Counted from the stretch's first letter, positions 1 through 7,910 are shown. The stretch is DNA of 19,695 nt from JASFQI01 sp050115555 (GCA_050115555.1 JASFQI010000057.1:1-19695); one strand, 5' to 3'. Numbers and translations: made by a program. Notes: generated by a model from the letters alone, not told the origin.

Positions 1-3
1 ATG

Positions 4-35
4 GAATGGCAGGCCTCTTGAGAGGCCTGCCATTC
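4..35 (-). terminator. Long perfect hairpin, probable terminator of pilA
   Basis: Bases 4-18 and 21-35 are perfect reverse complements (15 bp), leaving a 2-base tip that in RNA would open to about 4 bases. The hairpin begins 45 bases past the pilA stop codon, where a Rho-independent terminator would be expected. The T-tract that would complete it on the minus strand lies beyond base 1 and cannot be seen. On the plus strand no T-run follows base 35, so it is unlikely to terminate a plus-strand gene entering from the left. Confidence 0.6.
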
Positions 36-80
36 TCATGAAAACAAACGATCCGGTGAATGCTCCGGAACTAAGGAAGA

Positions 81-479
81 TTATGGCGGCATTGTTGCTA
101 CGATTCCAGTTGTATTAGCGGCATTAATTGAATAGGTCACTGCCCTCTCACCCGCATTGTTATTAAAAGACTTCATCGTATAAGTAGTCGAATCACCCGT
201 CATCACTGACAAATCAACACCGCTTGACAACACGAGTCCATAATTATCGTCCTCTAACGCAGCACGATTGTCCGTATATGTTTGGTAATCCACATAGTAT
301 GCTTCCTGCGTTGTTATCGCATTTCTCAGGTCGGCGTTTGCGGACGCATTGTGGGACCTTGCCCGGTAAGCGCTGAACTGCGGGATGGCAATGGCTGCCA
401 GGATGCCGATGATCGCGATGACGATCATGAGCTCGATCAGGGTAAAGCCCTCTTCCCTATTTCGCATTTTACTTAACAT
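81..479 (-). CDS. pilA: Type IV pilin (PilA-like major pilin precursor)
   Basis: Encodes a 132-aa prepilin, the subunit of a type IV pilus. It would be processed by PilD between G11 and F12 and assembled at the inner membrane. After an 11-residue basic leader comes GFTLIELMIVIAIIGILAAI, with the conserved Glu at mature position 5 and a hydrophobic N-terminal helix. IPQFSAYRAR follows, then a roughly 60-residue globular part without cysteines. Aromatics fall at mature positions 1, 24, 27, 51 and 57, as I recall them in Geobacter PilA, and DLRNAITTQE and QTY also resemble that protein. The start is fixed by AGGAGG 5 nt upstream and by an in-frame TAG only four codons before the SD spacer. The gene is monocistronic by layout, separated by 377 bp from the upstream sigma-54 activator gene. 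It could alternatively be a minor pilin, but length and leader favour a major one. Confidence 0.93.
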   Translation of the reverse strand: MLSKMRNREEGFTLIELMIVIAIIGILAAIAIPQFSAYRARSHNASANADLRNAITTQEAYYVDYQTYTDNRAALEDDNYGLVLSSGVDLSVMTGDSTTYTMKSFNNNAGERAVTYSINAANTTGIVATMPP

Positions 480-519
480 GGTTTCCTCCTGCTAAATTTT
501 TCTTTTTTGTGGTCAAATT

Positions 520-533
520 TTGATCATGATCAA
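520..533. promoter_or_regulatory. FNR/CRP-family-type palindrome TTGATCATGATCAA
   Basis: The 14-mer is a perfect palindrome and matches the FNR consensus TTGAT-N4-ATCAA exactly. It lies 41-54 bp upstream of the pilA start codon. A site centred at about -41.5 for activation would put the transcript start inside the pilA ribosome binding site, so activation of pilA from here is unlikely. Repression, a roadblock to transcription, or action on an unseen promoter fits better. The match is seen directly. Binding by an FNR-like protein is inferred. Confidence 0.4.
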
Positions 534-576
534 GATTTAACGAAAGGAAATTTGTCGAAAGCTTGTTTGTGTCGTG

Positions 577-587
577 TCACCTCCTTT
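577..587 (-). promoter_or_regulatory. Orphan full-length Shine-Dalgarno match in the pilA leader
   Basis: The minus strand reads AAAGGAGGTGA, complementary to the usual 3' tail of bacterial 16S rRNA, but no ATG, GTG or TTG follows at a usable distance. GAAAGGA at 588-582 can also pair with TCCTTTC at 548-542, making a 7-bp stem in the leader RNA. It could be a ribosome standby site, part of a leader switch, or chance. Confidence 0.25.
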
Positions 588-631
588 CACATAATGATGC
601 TTTGGGTTGACCGGTCTTTACGCCGAAGACA

Positions 632-647
632 TCCAAGAAACATGCCA
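632..647 (-). promoter_or_regulatory. Candidate sigma-54 (-24/-12) promoter for pilA
   Basis: The minus strand reads TGGCATGTTTCTTGGA. Against the consensus TGGCAyr-N4-TTGCW the -24 half is perfect and the spacing is exact. The only mismatch is the -12 GC, which is GG. Transcription would start near 621, giving a leader of about 140 nt before pilA. The gene immediately upstream encodes a sigma-54 activator, and pilA genes in related bacteria are commonly PilR/sigma-54 dependent, which supports the assignment. The -12 mismatch lowers confidence. Confidence 0.4.
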
Positions 648-769
648 ATTCATCGGCATTTTTGACACAAAAATTTTTTCCTTGAAAACCCCGATGTTAT
701 GCGCCTTAAATTTTCATCCCGTGGCTTTGCGCACCATGATACCCATGGGCAAGCCTTTCATAGGAGGGA

Positions 770-800
770 AAATTCACCTTTCAAGGGGTGAAATTCACCC
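770..800. promoter_or_regulatory. Repeated GGTGAA/TTCACC motif, possible activator binding site
   Basis: AAATTCACC occurs at 770-778 and again at 791-799, 21 bp apart (two helical turns). GGGTGAA at 786-792 with TTCACCC at 794-800 forms a perfect 7-bp inverted repeat around one base. The cluster is about 125-155 bp upstream of the -24 element at 632-647, a usual distance for an enhancer bound by a sigma-54 activator. The repeats are seen directly. The role is inferred. Confidence 0.3.
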
Positions 801-856
801 ATGGTTGTCCTTCCTCTCCGGGCTCGAATTCGCCTTGGCGCAAATTTCTTGACAGC

Positions 857-2248
<1,392 letters not shown>

Positions 2249-3498
2249 TGCGTCCTCCAACCATGGTGAGCTCGGCCCATCCTTTCAGGGGCCAGCCGAC
2301 AAACGGGGAGTTTCGGCTCTTAGAATGGAAATCCTCCGGGCTCAAGGTGTACGAAACGTCCGGGTTCACAACGGTGAGATCGGCCGCAGCGCCGGTCTCC
2401 AGGCTTCCCCCGTCAACACCCAGGAGCCGGGCCGGATTCATGCTCAGCTTTCGAACCGCTTCTGTCAGGGAAAGGATGCCTTCCTCCACCAGGGCAAGGG
2501 TGAGGGGGAGTGCGGTTTCGAGCCCGATGATGCCGAACGCGGCCTGCTCGAACTCCACGTCCTTTTCCAGGGGGCTGTGAGGGGCATGATCCGACGCAAT
2601 CGCATCGATCACGCCGTCCTTGAGTCCCTGCCTCACGGCCTGTACGTCCTCGGGCGCTCGAAGCGGGGGGTACATCTTGGCTTCGGTCCGGTACCCGACC
2701 ACCGCGTTGTGGTCCAGTGTGAAGTAGTGAGGGGCGGTCTCGGCTGTGACCGGTACGCCCTCTTCCTTGGCCCTGCGAATCAGGTCCACGGAACCGGCCG
2801 TGCTCACGTGGGCGATGTGAACGGGGCACCCGGTCCACTTCGCAAGGCAGATCTCGCGGTAGACCATGATCTCTTCACAGGCGGAAGGAATGCCGGGAAG
2901 CCCGATTCGAGTGGAAATTGTGCCCTCGTGCATGGCGCCTCCCCTGGAAAGGGCCCGGTCCTCGCAGTGGGAAATGACCGTGAGGCCGTGAAACCGTGCG
3001 TACTCCAAGGCACGGCGCATGACCTCGCTGTCGGCCACACACCGCCCGTCGTCCGAGACCCCCACAGCGCCTGCCGTTTTCAGGTCTCCGAACTCGGTGA
3101 GGGTCTCGCCTTTCTGCCCCTGCGTAATAGCCGCTACAGGATAGACGCGCACCGGGCAGGACTCCCTGGCTCGTCTCAGAATAAATTCCGTCACGGATCG
3201 GCTGTCGTTTACCGGGTTCGTATTGGGCATGCAGGCCACCGCGGTGAACCCGCCCGCCAACCCCGCATTTCCTCCGGTTTCGATGGTCTCCTTGTACTCG
3301 TGCCCGGGCTCCCTCAGGTGCACATGCATGTCGATCAGGCCGGGCACGACAAACTTCCCGCTCGCATCCACGTGCTTCCAGTTTCGGCCCGGTTCGTCCA
3401 GATCACCGGGCCGACATATCCGCTCGATACGGCCCCGGCTCACCAGGACATCCTTCTTGCGTACCGTCCCCTTTTGGGGATCGACAACCTTCCCGCCC

Positions 3499-4440
3499 TT
3501 AATCCATATCGTCACGCCTGGATCCTCCAATCAGAAGGTACAACAGGGCCATGCGAATCGCAACACCGTTTGCCACTTGCTCGAGAATCACGGAGCACGG
3601 CCCGTCTGCTACCTCGGAAGCGATCTCCACGCCTCGGTTCATGGGACCGGGGTGCATGATGATCACGTCTTTCTTTGCCCGCTTCAGGCTCTTCGGAGTG
3701 AGCCCGAAGAAGGTGGCATATTCCCGGACGCTCGGAAACAGGGTCTTGCTCTGGCGCTCGAGCTGAATGCGAAGCATCATGATCACATCCTTGTCCCGGA
3801 TCGCCTCCAGCGGATTTTGAACCACTTCCACACCCAGCGATTCCGCGCGGTAGGGCATCATGGTCGGGGGGCCGGACACGGTCACGTGTGCCCCCATCTT
3901 GCGCAGCCCGATGATGTTGGAACGAGCCACACGGCTGTGGGCGATGTCCCCGATCAGGACCACATTCAAACCCTTCAGCCGCCCCTTTTTCTCCCGAATG
4001 GTGTAGAGATCGAGGAGGGCCTGGGTGGGATGCTCGTTGATGCCGTCGCCTGCATTGATCACGCACGCACGGACTTCACGCGCCAGGAGATGGGGGGCAC
4101 CTGCAGCCGAATGGCGGATCACGATGAGATCCGGGTTCATCGCCTGGAGGTTTCGTGCCGTGTCGATCAGCGTCTCCCCCTTGACGATGCTGCTCGTGGA
4201 GGCAGACAGGCTCACGGTGTCCGCACTGAGCCGCTTGGCAGCCATCTCGAAGGAGGTCCGGGTGCGTGTGCTGGGCTCGTAGAAAAAATGCACCACGCTC
4301 TTGCCCCGCAGTGTAGGGACCTTCTTGATCTCGCGAACCGAGATCTCCCTCAAGGAGTCGGCCGTGTCCAGGATGAGTTCAATGTCCTGCACCGACAACG
4401 CCTCCATACTCAGCAGATCCTTGTGCCTGAACTTGCTCAC
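3499..4440 (-). CDS. pyrB: Aspartate carbamoyltransferase catalytic subunit
   Basis: Joins carbamoyl phosphate to aspartate, the committed step of pyrimidine synthesis. The 313-aa chain has the carbamoyl-phosphate motif FYEPSTRTR (STRTR at 57-61), the mobile loop STSSIVKGE (81-89), HPTQALLDL from His137, and HPGPMNRG (263-270). The start is GTG with GGAGAGGG just upstream. No pyrI regulatory gene is present. Lack of PyrI and the overlap with an active pyrC suggest a PyrB-PyrC assembly of the Aquifex type rather than the E. coli type, which is inference. An intrinsic terminator ends 15 nt before the start codon, so expression probably depends on read-through or attenuation. Confidence 0.97.
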   Translation of the reverse strand: MSKFRHKDLLSMEALSVQDIELILDTADSLREISVREIKKVPTLRGKSVVHFFYEPSTRTRTSFEMAAKRLSADTVSLSASTSSIVKGETLIDTARNLQAMNPDLIVIRHSAAGAPHLLAREVRACVINAGDGINEHPTQALLDLYTIREKKGRLKGLNVVLIGDIAHSRVARSNIIGLRKMGAHVTVSGPPTMMPYRAESLGVEVVQNPLEAIRDKDVIMMLRIQLERQSKTLFPSVREYATFFGLTPKSLKRAKKDVIIMHPGPMNRGVEIASEVADGPCSVILEQVANGVAIRMALLYLLIGGSRRDDMD

Positions 4441-4455
4441 GGGCCCTCTCCGGTC

Positions 4456-4492
4456 AAAAAAAACCTCCTTGCCCTCAGGAGGACAAGGAGGT
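4456..4492 (-). terminator. Intrinsic terminator immediately upstream of pyrB (candidate attenuator)
   Basis: On the minus strand ACCTCCTTG (4492-4484) pairs perfectly with CAAGGAGGT (4471-4463). The stem continues inward with one G-U and three more pairs to a 4-base loop (CCTG). Eight T residues follow the base of the stem (4463-4456, the first of them also pairing). The pyrB GTG is at 4440, with its Shine-Dalgarno between, so there is no room for a separate promoter after the terminator. Transcripts reaching pyrB must pass it. It may end most of the ribosomal operon message, with regulated or partial read-through into the pyr genes. Confidence 0.85.
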
Positions 4493-4636
4493 CTTCGTTA
4501 GAATGTGACATGGTTTGTTGCGGTCCATCGGATGAATCGGAATTCCCCCGTGTTCGATGTGTCGATTCACGGACTCCGCGTCATCGTTTTCCATGATCAG
4601 GTTGTGTTGGATACCGGGTTCTGCCCTCTCCTTCAT
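4475..4636 (-). CDS. Short open frame in the pyrB leader (possible leader peptide)
   Basis: ATG at 4636 opens a 53-codon frame (begins MKERAEPGIQHN, ends KPCHILTKTSLSS) whose TGA stop falls at 4477-4475, in the loop region of the pyrB terminator. It lies in the rplQ frame, and its ATG is 25 nt past the rplQ stop, so reinitiation by terminating ribosomes is possible. No clear Shine-Dalgarno precedes the ATG. I do not recognise the peptide. A ribosome at its stop codon would cover the hairpin, as in pyrBI-type attenuation, but the leader lacks the U-rich pause tract of that system. The frame may be fortuitous. Confidence 0.35.
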   Translation of the reverse strand: MKERAEPGIQHNLIMENDDAESVNRHIEHGGIPIHPMDRNKPCHILTKTSLSS

Positions 4637-4660
4637 GGAAGCGGTGTTTCGCGAATCCCA

Positions 4661-5209
4661 TCACGATGGATCGTCGCTCTCCGCCTCTGCCTTCTCCGGG
4701 TTGGTTTCTTCAACGGGCTCCTGGGACGGGGCCGACTCCTGTGGGGCGGTCTCCTCCTCGGCCTTGGGTTTCGCCTCCTCGGATGCACGCTTTTTCGTGG
4801 TCGGCTCGGCCGGGGCTTTTGTTTTCTTTCGCCCTTTTTTCTTTGCCTCCTCCTCAGCGGGAAGGAGTTGAACAACGGAAACCGGCGCTGCATCCCCCTT
4901 TCGAAGCCCCTTCTTCACGATGCGAATGTATCCGCCCGGTCGATTCGTATACCGATCCTTGATCTCGTCAAAAAGTCGATGGGTTACGGCCTTTTCGCGA
5001 ATGAAGGAGAGGGCCTGACGTCTTGCATGGAGATCACCGCGCTTGGCCAGGGTGATCATCTTCTCGGCAACGGGTTTCAGCTGCTTGGCCTTTGCATCCG
5101 TGGTTTCCACCTGCCCATGTTTGAACAGGGACGTCACCATGTTCCTCAAAATGGCCTTTCTATGGCTCGAGCTGCTTCCCATACGTTTTCGCGCCTTCTG
5201 ATGCCTCAT
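4661..5209 (-). CDS. rplQ: 50S ribosomal protein L17 with long charged C-terminal tail
   Basis: The first 118 or so residues are a standard L17 (MRHQKARKRMGSSSSHRKA, then RYTNRPGGYIRIVKKG), a protein at the edge of the peptide exit region of the large subunit. A further 60 or so residues are low-complexity, rich in Ala, Glu, Lys and Pro, making 182 aa against about 120-130 for most bacteria. The tail runs from a basic KKKGRKKTK part to an acidic EAESDDPS end. The ATG overlaps the rpoA stop as ATGA, so the two genes are probably translationally coupled. The extension is real coding sequence in frame, with no sign of a frameshift. Confidence 0.96.
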   Translation of the reverse strand: MRHQKARKRMGSSSSHRKAILRNMVTSLFKHGQVETTDAKAKQLKPVAEKMITLAKRGDLHARRQALSFIREKAVTHRLFDEIKDRYTNRPGGYIRIVKKGLRKGDAAPVSVVQLLPAEEEAKKKGRKKTKAPAEPTTKKRASEEAKPKAEEETAPQESAPSQEPVEETNPEKAEAESDDPS

Positions 5210-6243
5210 TGATCCATATCCTCTTCGTCGTTTTCCTGCTCCTGATTCTGCGTATCGGCAGGCGGGAAGTTGTCGAGTTTCATGCCGAGAGAGAGCCCCA
5301 TCTCAGAGAGAATTTCCTTGATTTCGTTCAAGGACTTCCGTCCGAAGTTTTTCGTCTTGAGCATCTCGTTTTCGCTCTTCTGGACCAGTTCTCCGATCAA
5401 GGTGATGTTCGCGTTCTTCAGGCAGTTCGCCGACCGAACGCTGAGCTCCAGCTCGGAAACCGGCCGGAAGAGGTTCTCATTGAGCTTGTCCTCTTCGGCC
5501 TCTTCTTCCTCATCGACAGGCTCGGGCTCCTCCTCGAAATTGATCAGCGGGCTCATCTGCTCCTTGAGGATCTTCGCGGCATATGCCACGGCATCCTCAG
5601 GGAGGACGCTGCCGTCGGTCCATACCTCCAGGGTCAGCTTGTCGTAATCGGTAATCTGTCCCACCCGGGCGTTCGATACCACATAGTTGACCTTCTCGAT
5701 CGGGGAGAACACCGCATCCATGGGGATGATGCCGATTTCCTGATTTTTCTCCTTGTTCTTCTCCGCGGGCACGTAGCCCTTTCCCATGCGGACCACCATT
5801 TCCACATTCAACTTCCCTTCCTTACTCAAGGTCGCGATGTGCTGGTCCGGGGTCAGGATTTGCACGGATCCGTCCGTTTGGATATCCGCTGCCGTGGCCG
5901 CGCCCTCTCCGTTGGCGGAGAGGTGAATGACTGCTTCCTCCACATCAATCAGCTTCAGCTTGATCTCTTTGAGGTTCAGGATGATGTCGGTGACGTCTTC
6001 CAGGACGCCCGGAGCCGTCATAAACTCGTGCGCGACTCCATCGATCTTAACCGAAGTGATCGCTGCGCCCTGGAGGGAGGAGAGCAGGATTCTTCTCAGC
6101 GAATTCCCGATCGTGATCCCGAACCCCCGCTCGAGCGGTTCGCAGACGAACTTCCCATACGTATCCGTATGGTTTTCTTCGTCCATCACGATAGCCTTCG
6201 GCCTAATCAGCTCCCGCCAGTTTCTTGCTTTTAAGTCAGCCAA
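5206..6243 (-). CDS. rpoA: DNA-directed RNA polymerase alpha subunit
   Basis: The 345-aa alpha subunit scaffolds RNA polymerase assembly. The N-terminal domain has RGFGITIGNSLRRILLSS, the dimerisation and beta-contact helix, and KGYVPAEKNK. The C-terminal domain has ELELSVRSANCLKNANI and NFGRKSLNEIKEIL, which bind UP elements and activators. The linker between them is strikingly acidic (EEEPEPVDEEEEAEED), and the last 15 residues are also acidic and Gln-rich. The start appears to be TTG at 6243, preceded by a run of eight G that can serve as a ribosome binding site. No ATG lies in frame before the conserved NWRELIRPK. Confidence 0.97.
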   Translation of the reverse strand: MADLKARNWRELIRPKAIVMDEENHTDTYGKFVCEPLERGFGITIGNSLRRILLSSLQGAAITSVKIDGVAHEFMTAPGVLEDVTDIILNLKEIKLKLIDVEEAVIHLSANGEGAATAADIQTDGSVQILTPDQHIATLSKEGKLNVEMVVRMGKGYVPAEKNKEKNQEIGIIPMDAVFSPIEKVNYVVSNARVGQITDYDKLTLEVWTDGSVLPEDAVAYAAKILKEQMSPLINFEEEPEPVDEEEEAEEDKLNENLFRPVSELELSVRSANCLKNANITLIGELVQKSENEMLKTKNFGRKSLNEIKEILSEMGLSLGMKLDNFPPADTQNQEQENDEEDMDQ

Positions 6244-6257
6244 AAAATACCCCCCCC
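6241..6257 (-). repeat. G8 and T6 homopolymers at the rpoA translation start
   Basis: The minus strand reads eight G, then TA, then six T running into the TTG start codon of rpoA. The G-run is the only Shine-Dalgarno-like sequence available. Slippage in either run would change the spacing between ribosome binding site and start. Confidence 0.6.
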
Positions 6258-6412
6258 GCGTTGGTCCTGAAGTGCCTGAATCCCGCGTGTCCCTTCAACG
6301 GAACCCCGGGAAGCCCCCAAGCCACAATATCCTATCCGTTCAGAAAGGTCGGTTCGTCTCTTTCCGGAGCGGAAATGCCCTCCTCGGCACCTGAACGCAT
6401 TCCGTAAAGGTG

Positions 6413-7042
6413 CTACTTCGAGTACAACTCCACGATGAGCTGCTCCTGGATGGGCATGGTCAGATCCTCCCGATTGGGAAGTGCCTTCAAGGTCCCTCGA
6501 AAGTTCTCCTTTTCGACCTCCATCCAGCTTGGGATGCCCCTCCGCACCACCGTCTCCATCGCCTCCAGAATCGGCGGTGCCTTCCGGCTCGATTCCTTGA
6601 CTTCCACGACATCCCCGACCTTCACCTGGAACGACGGAATATTCGCCTTTTTTCCATTCACGGTGATGTGGTTGTGCCTGACAAGCTGCCGGGCCTGGAT
6701 ACGGGAAGCGGCAAATCCCATACGGTAGACTACGTTATCCAATCGGCTTTCGAGCAGGATTAACAGGTTGGTCCCGGTGATCCCCTTCAGCCTTTCCGCC
6801 CGCTCATAGTAACGGCGAAACTGCTTCTCCAGCACGCCGTAGATCCGCTTGACCTTTTGCTTTTCTCTCAACTGCAGCCGGTAATCCGACACCTTGCCGC
6901 CGCGTCTTTGACCGTGCTGTCCCGGCGCGTAAGGCCGTCTCTCAAACGCGCACTTCTCCCCGAAACAACGGTCGCCCTTGAGAAACAGCTTCATATTCTC
7001 TCGTCTACACAATCTACATTCAGAACCGGTATACCTGGCCAA
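6413..7042 (-). CDS. rpsD: 30S ribosomal protein S4 (zinc-type)
   Basis: The 209-aa primary 16S rRNA-binding protein nucleates small-subunit assembly at the five-way junction. The N-terminal domain has cysteines C9, C12, C26 and C31, the zinc-binding arrangement known from Thermus S4 and absent in E. coli. The S4 RNA-binding domain follows from about residue 98 (ESRLDNVVYRMGFAASRIQARQLVRH). The start is TTG with GGAGAAGC about 9 nt upstream, and ARYTGSECRLCRRE is a standard N-terminus. A 169-bp gap separates it from rpoA and holds only a small inverted repeat at 6361-6375. Confidence 0.97.
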   Translation of the reverse strand: MARYTGSECRLCRRENMKLFLKGDRCFGEKCAFERRPYAPGQHGQRRGGKVSDYRLQLREKQKVKRIYGVLEKQFRRYYERAERLKGITGTNLLILLESRLDNVVYRMGFAASRIQARQLVRHNHITVNGKKANIPSFQVKVGDVVEVKESSRKAPPILEAMETVVRRGIPSWMEVEKENFRGTLKALPNREDLTMPIQEQLIVELYSK

Positions 7043-7058
7043 AACAGCTTCTCCTTTC

Positions 7059-7454
7059 CTACACCCGCCTCCGTTTCGGCGGTCGACACCCGTTGTGTGG
7101 AATGGGCGTCACATCCCGGATCACCGTCACGGAAAAGCCGTCCATTTGAAGGGCTCTCAGGGCCGCTTCGCGACCCACCCCGGGTCCCTTGACCCGTACC
7201 TCGGCGGACCTCATGCCGTGTTCCATGGCCTGCCTCAATGCATCCTTTGCAGCGAGTTGCGCAGCGAACGGCGTGCTTTTTCGGGATCCCTTGAATCCCT
7301 GTCTCCCGGCGCTGGAAGCGGCAATCACATTCCCCACCCCGTCCGTTACCGTGATGAGCGTGTTGTTGAACGTGGATTGAATGTGAATGATGCCCGTGGG
7401 CACATTCTTCTTTTCCCTTTTCACTCTTGATTTTCGTTTTGTCGCTTTCGCCAT
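7059..7454 (-). CDS. rpsK: 30S ribosomal protein S11
   Basis: The 131-aa protein of the small-subunit platform is recognised by GIIHIQSTFNNTLITVTD, ASSAGRQGFKGSRKSTPFAA and the C-terminal HNGCRPPKRRRV. The Asn-Gly near the C-terminus is the site of isoaspartate formation in other bacteria. The ATG has AAAGGA just upstream. It lies 16 bp before rpsD in the conserved alpha-operon order. Confidence 0.98.
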   Translation of the reverse strand: MAKATKRKSRVKREKKNVPTGIIHIQSTFNNTLITVTDGVGNVIAASSAGRQGFKGSRKSTPFAAQLAAKDALRQAMEHGMRSAEVRVKGPGVGREAALRALQMDGFSVTVIRDVTPIPHNGCRPPKRRRV

Positions 7455-7538
7455 ATTCCTTTACTCCACCCGGGATCCCTTTTATATTTACTGGTCTGGA
7501 AACGCTGTCCTCCCGCGAAACCTGAACCGACAAGCGAT

Positions 7539-7910
7539 CTACTTCTTTTTCCTTCCGATGGCCGACCTTCGAGGGCCCTTTCGGGTTCGGGCATTGGTGC
7601 TGGTTCTCTGACCCCGTACCGGAAGGCCTTTCCGGTGCCGGAGTCCACGGTATAACCCGAGATCCATCAATCGCTTGATGTTCATGGAGACTTCCCGCCG
7701 CAGGTCGCCTTCCACCTTGAACTTTTCGTCAATGACCCGTCGAATGCTGGTGACCTCTCCCTCGGCCAGATCATCCGTTTTCGTGTTCCAGTCCACTCCG
7801 GCCTCGTCGAGAATCTTCTGCGATGATGCACGTCCGATTCCGAATATGTATGTCAGCGCGATCTCGACTCGTTTGTTCTTGGGCAAATCCACACCGGCAA
7901 TTCTGGCCAC
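7539..7910 (-). CDS. rpsM: 30S ribosomal protein S13
   Basis: The 123-aa head protein contacts P-site tRNA and bridges to the large subunit. MARIAGVDLPKNKRVEIALTY opens it. RGLRHRKGLPVRGQRT and a basic tail (NARTRKGPRRSAIGRKKK) match the family, including the tail reaching the P site. The start is GTG with GGGGAG 6 nt upstream. A 90-bp leader separates it from rpmJ. Confidence 0.98.
   Translation of the reverse strand: MARIAGVDLPKNKRVEIALTYIFGIGRASSQKILDEAGVDWNTKTDDLAEGEVTSIRRVIDEKFKVEGDLRREVSMNIKRLMDLGLYRGLRHRKGLPVRGQRTSTNARTRKGPRRSAIGRKKK

Larger units (their letters stand above)
480..856. other. 377-bp non-coding regulatory region between activator gene and pilA
   Basis: No convincing gene lies here on either strand. 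The only plus-strand open frame of note (607-852) lacks a Shine-Dalgarno sequence and family features. The stretch is visibly richer in A+T than the flanking coding DNA. From right to left, which is the pilA transcription direction, it contains a repeated GGTGAA/TTCACC motif (770-800), a sigma-54-like promoter (632-647), an orphan Shine-Dalgarno match (577-587), an FNR-type palindrome (520-533) and the pilA ribosome binding site (485-490). No T-tract hairpin ends the pyr/activator transcript here, so some pilA message could also come from read-through. Confidence 0.7.

Noticed and set aside
642..664. ATGCC-N8-GGCAT inverted repeat followed by five T on the plus strand, resembling a terminator
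   Set aside because: The stem is only 5 bp and no plus-strand gene precedes it. It overlaps the sigma-54-like box and is more likely incidental.
831..840. CGCCTTGGCG mini-palindrome after the regulator stop codon
   Set aside because: Only a 4-bp stem and no T-run on the minus strand, so it is not a credible terminator.
607..852. 81-codon plus-strand frame in the pilA upstream region
   Set aside because: No Shine-Dalgarno, no recognisable domain, and it overlaps the putative pilA promoter elements. Probably chance.
2325..4596. Very long plus-strand open frames (2325-3659 and 3223-4596) opposite pyrC and pyrB
   Set aside because: They are antisense to well-recognised enzymes, show no family motifs, have His/Pro/Arg-rich composition typical of a shadow of GC-rich genes, and lack convincing ribosome binding sites.
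5209..6234. 341-codon plus-strand frame opposite rpoA
   Set aside because: It is the complement of a near-canonical alpha subunit gene. Its Leu/His/Arg-rich sequence resembles no known protein.
6361..6375. TTTCCG-GAG-CGGAAA inverted repeat in the rpsD-rpoA gap
   Set aside because: A 6-bp stem without a T-run or a known regulatory consensus. Recorded but not called.
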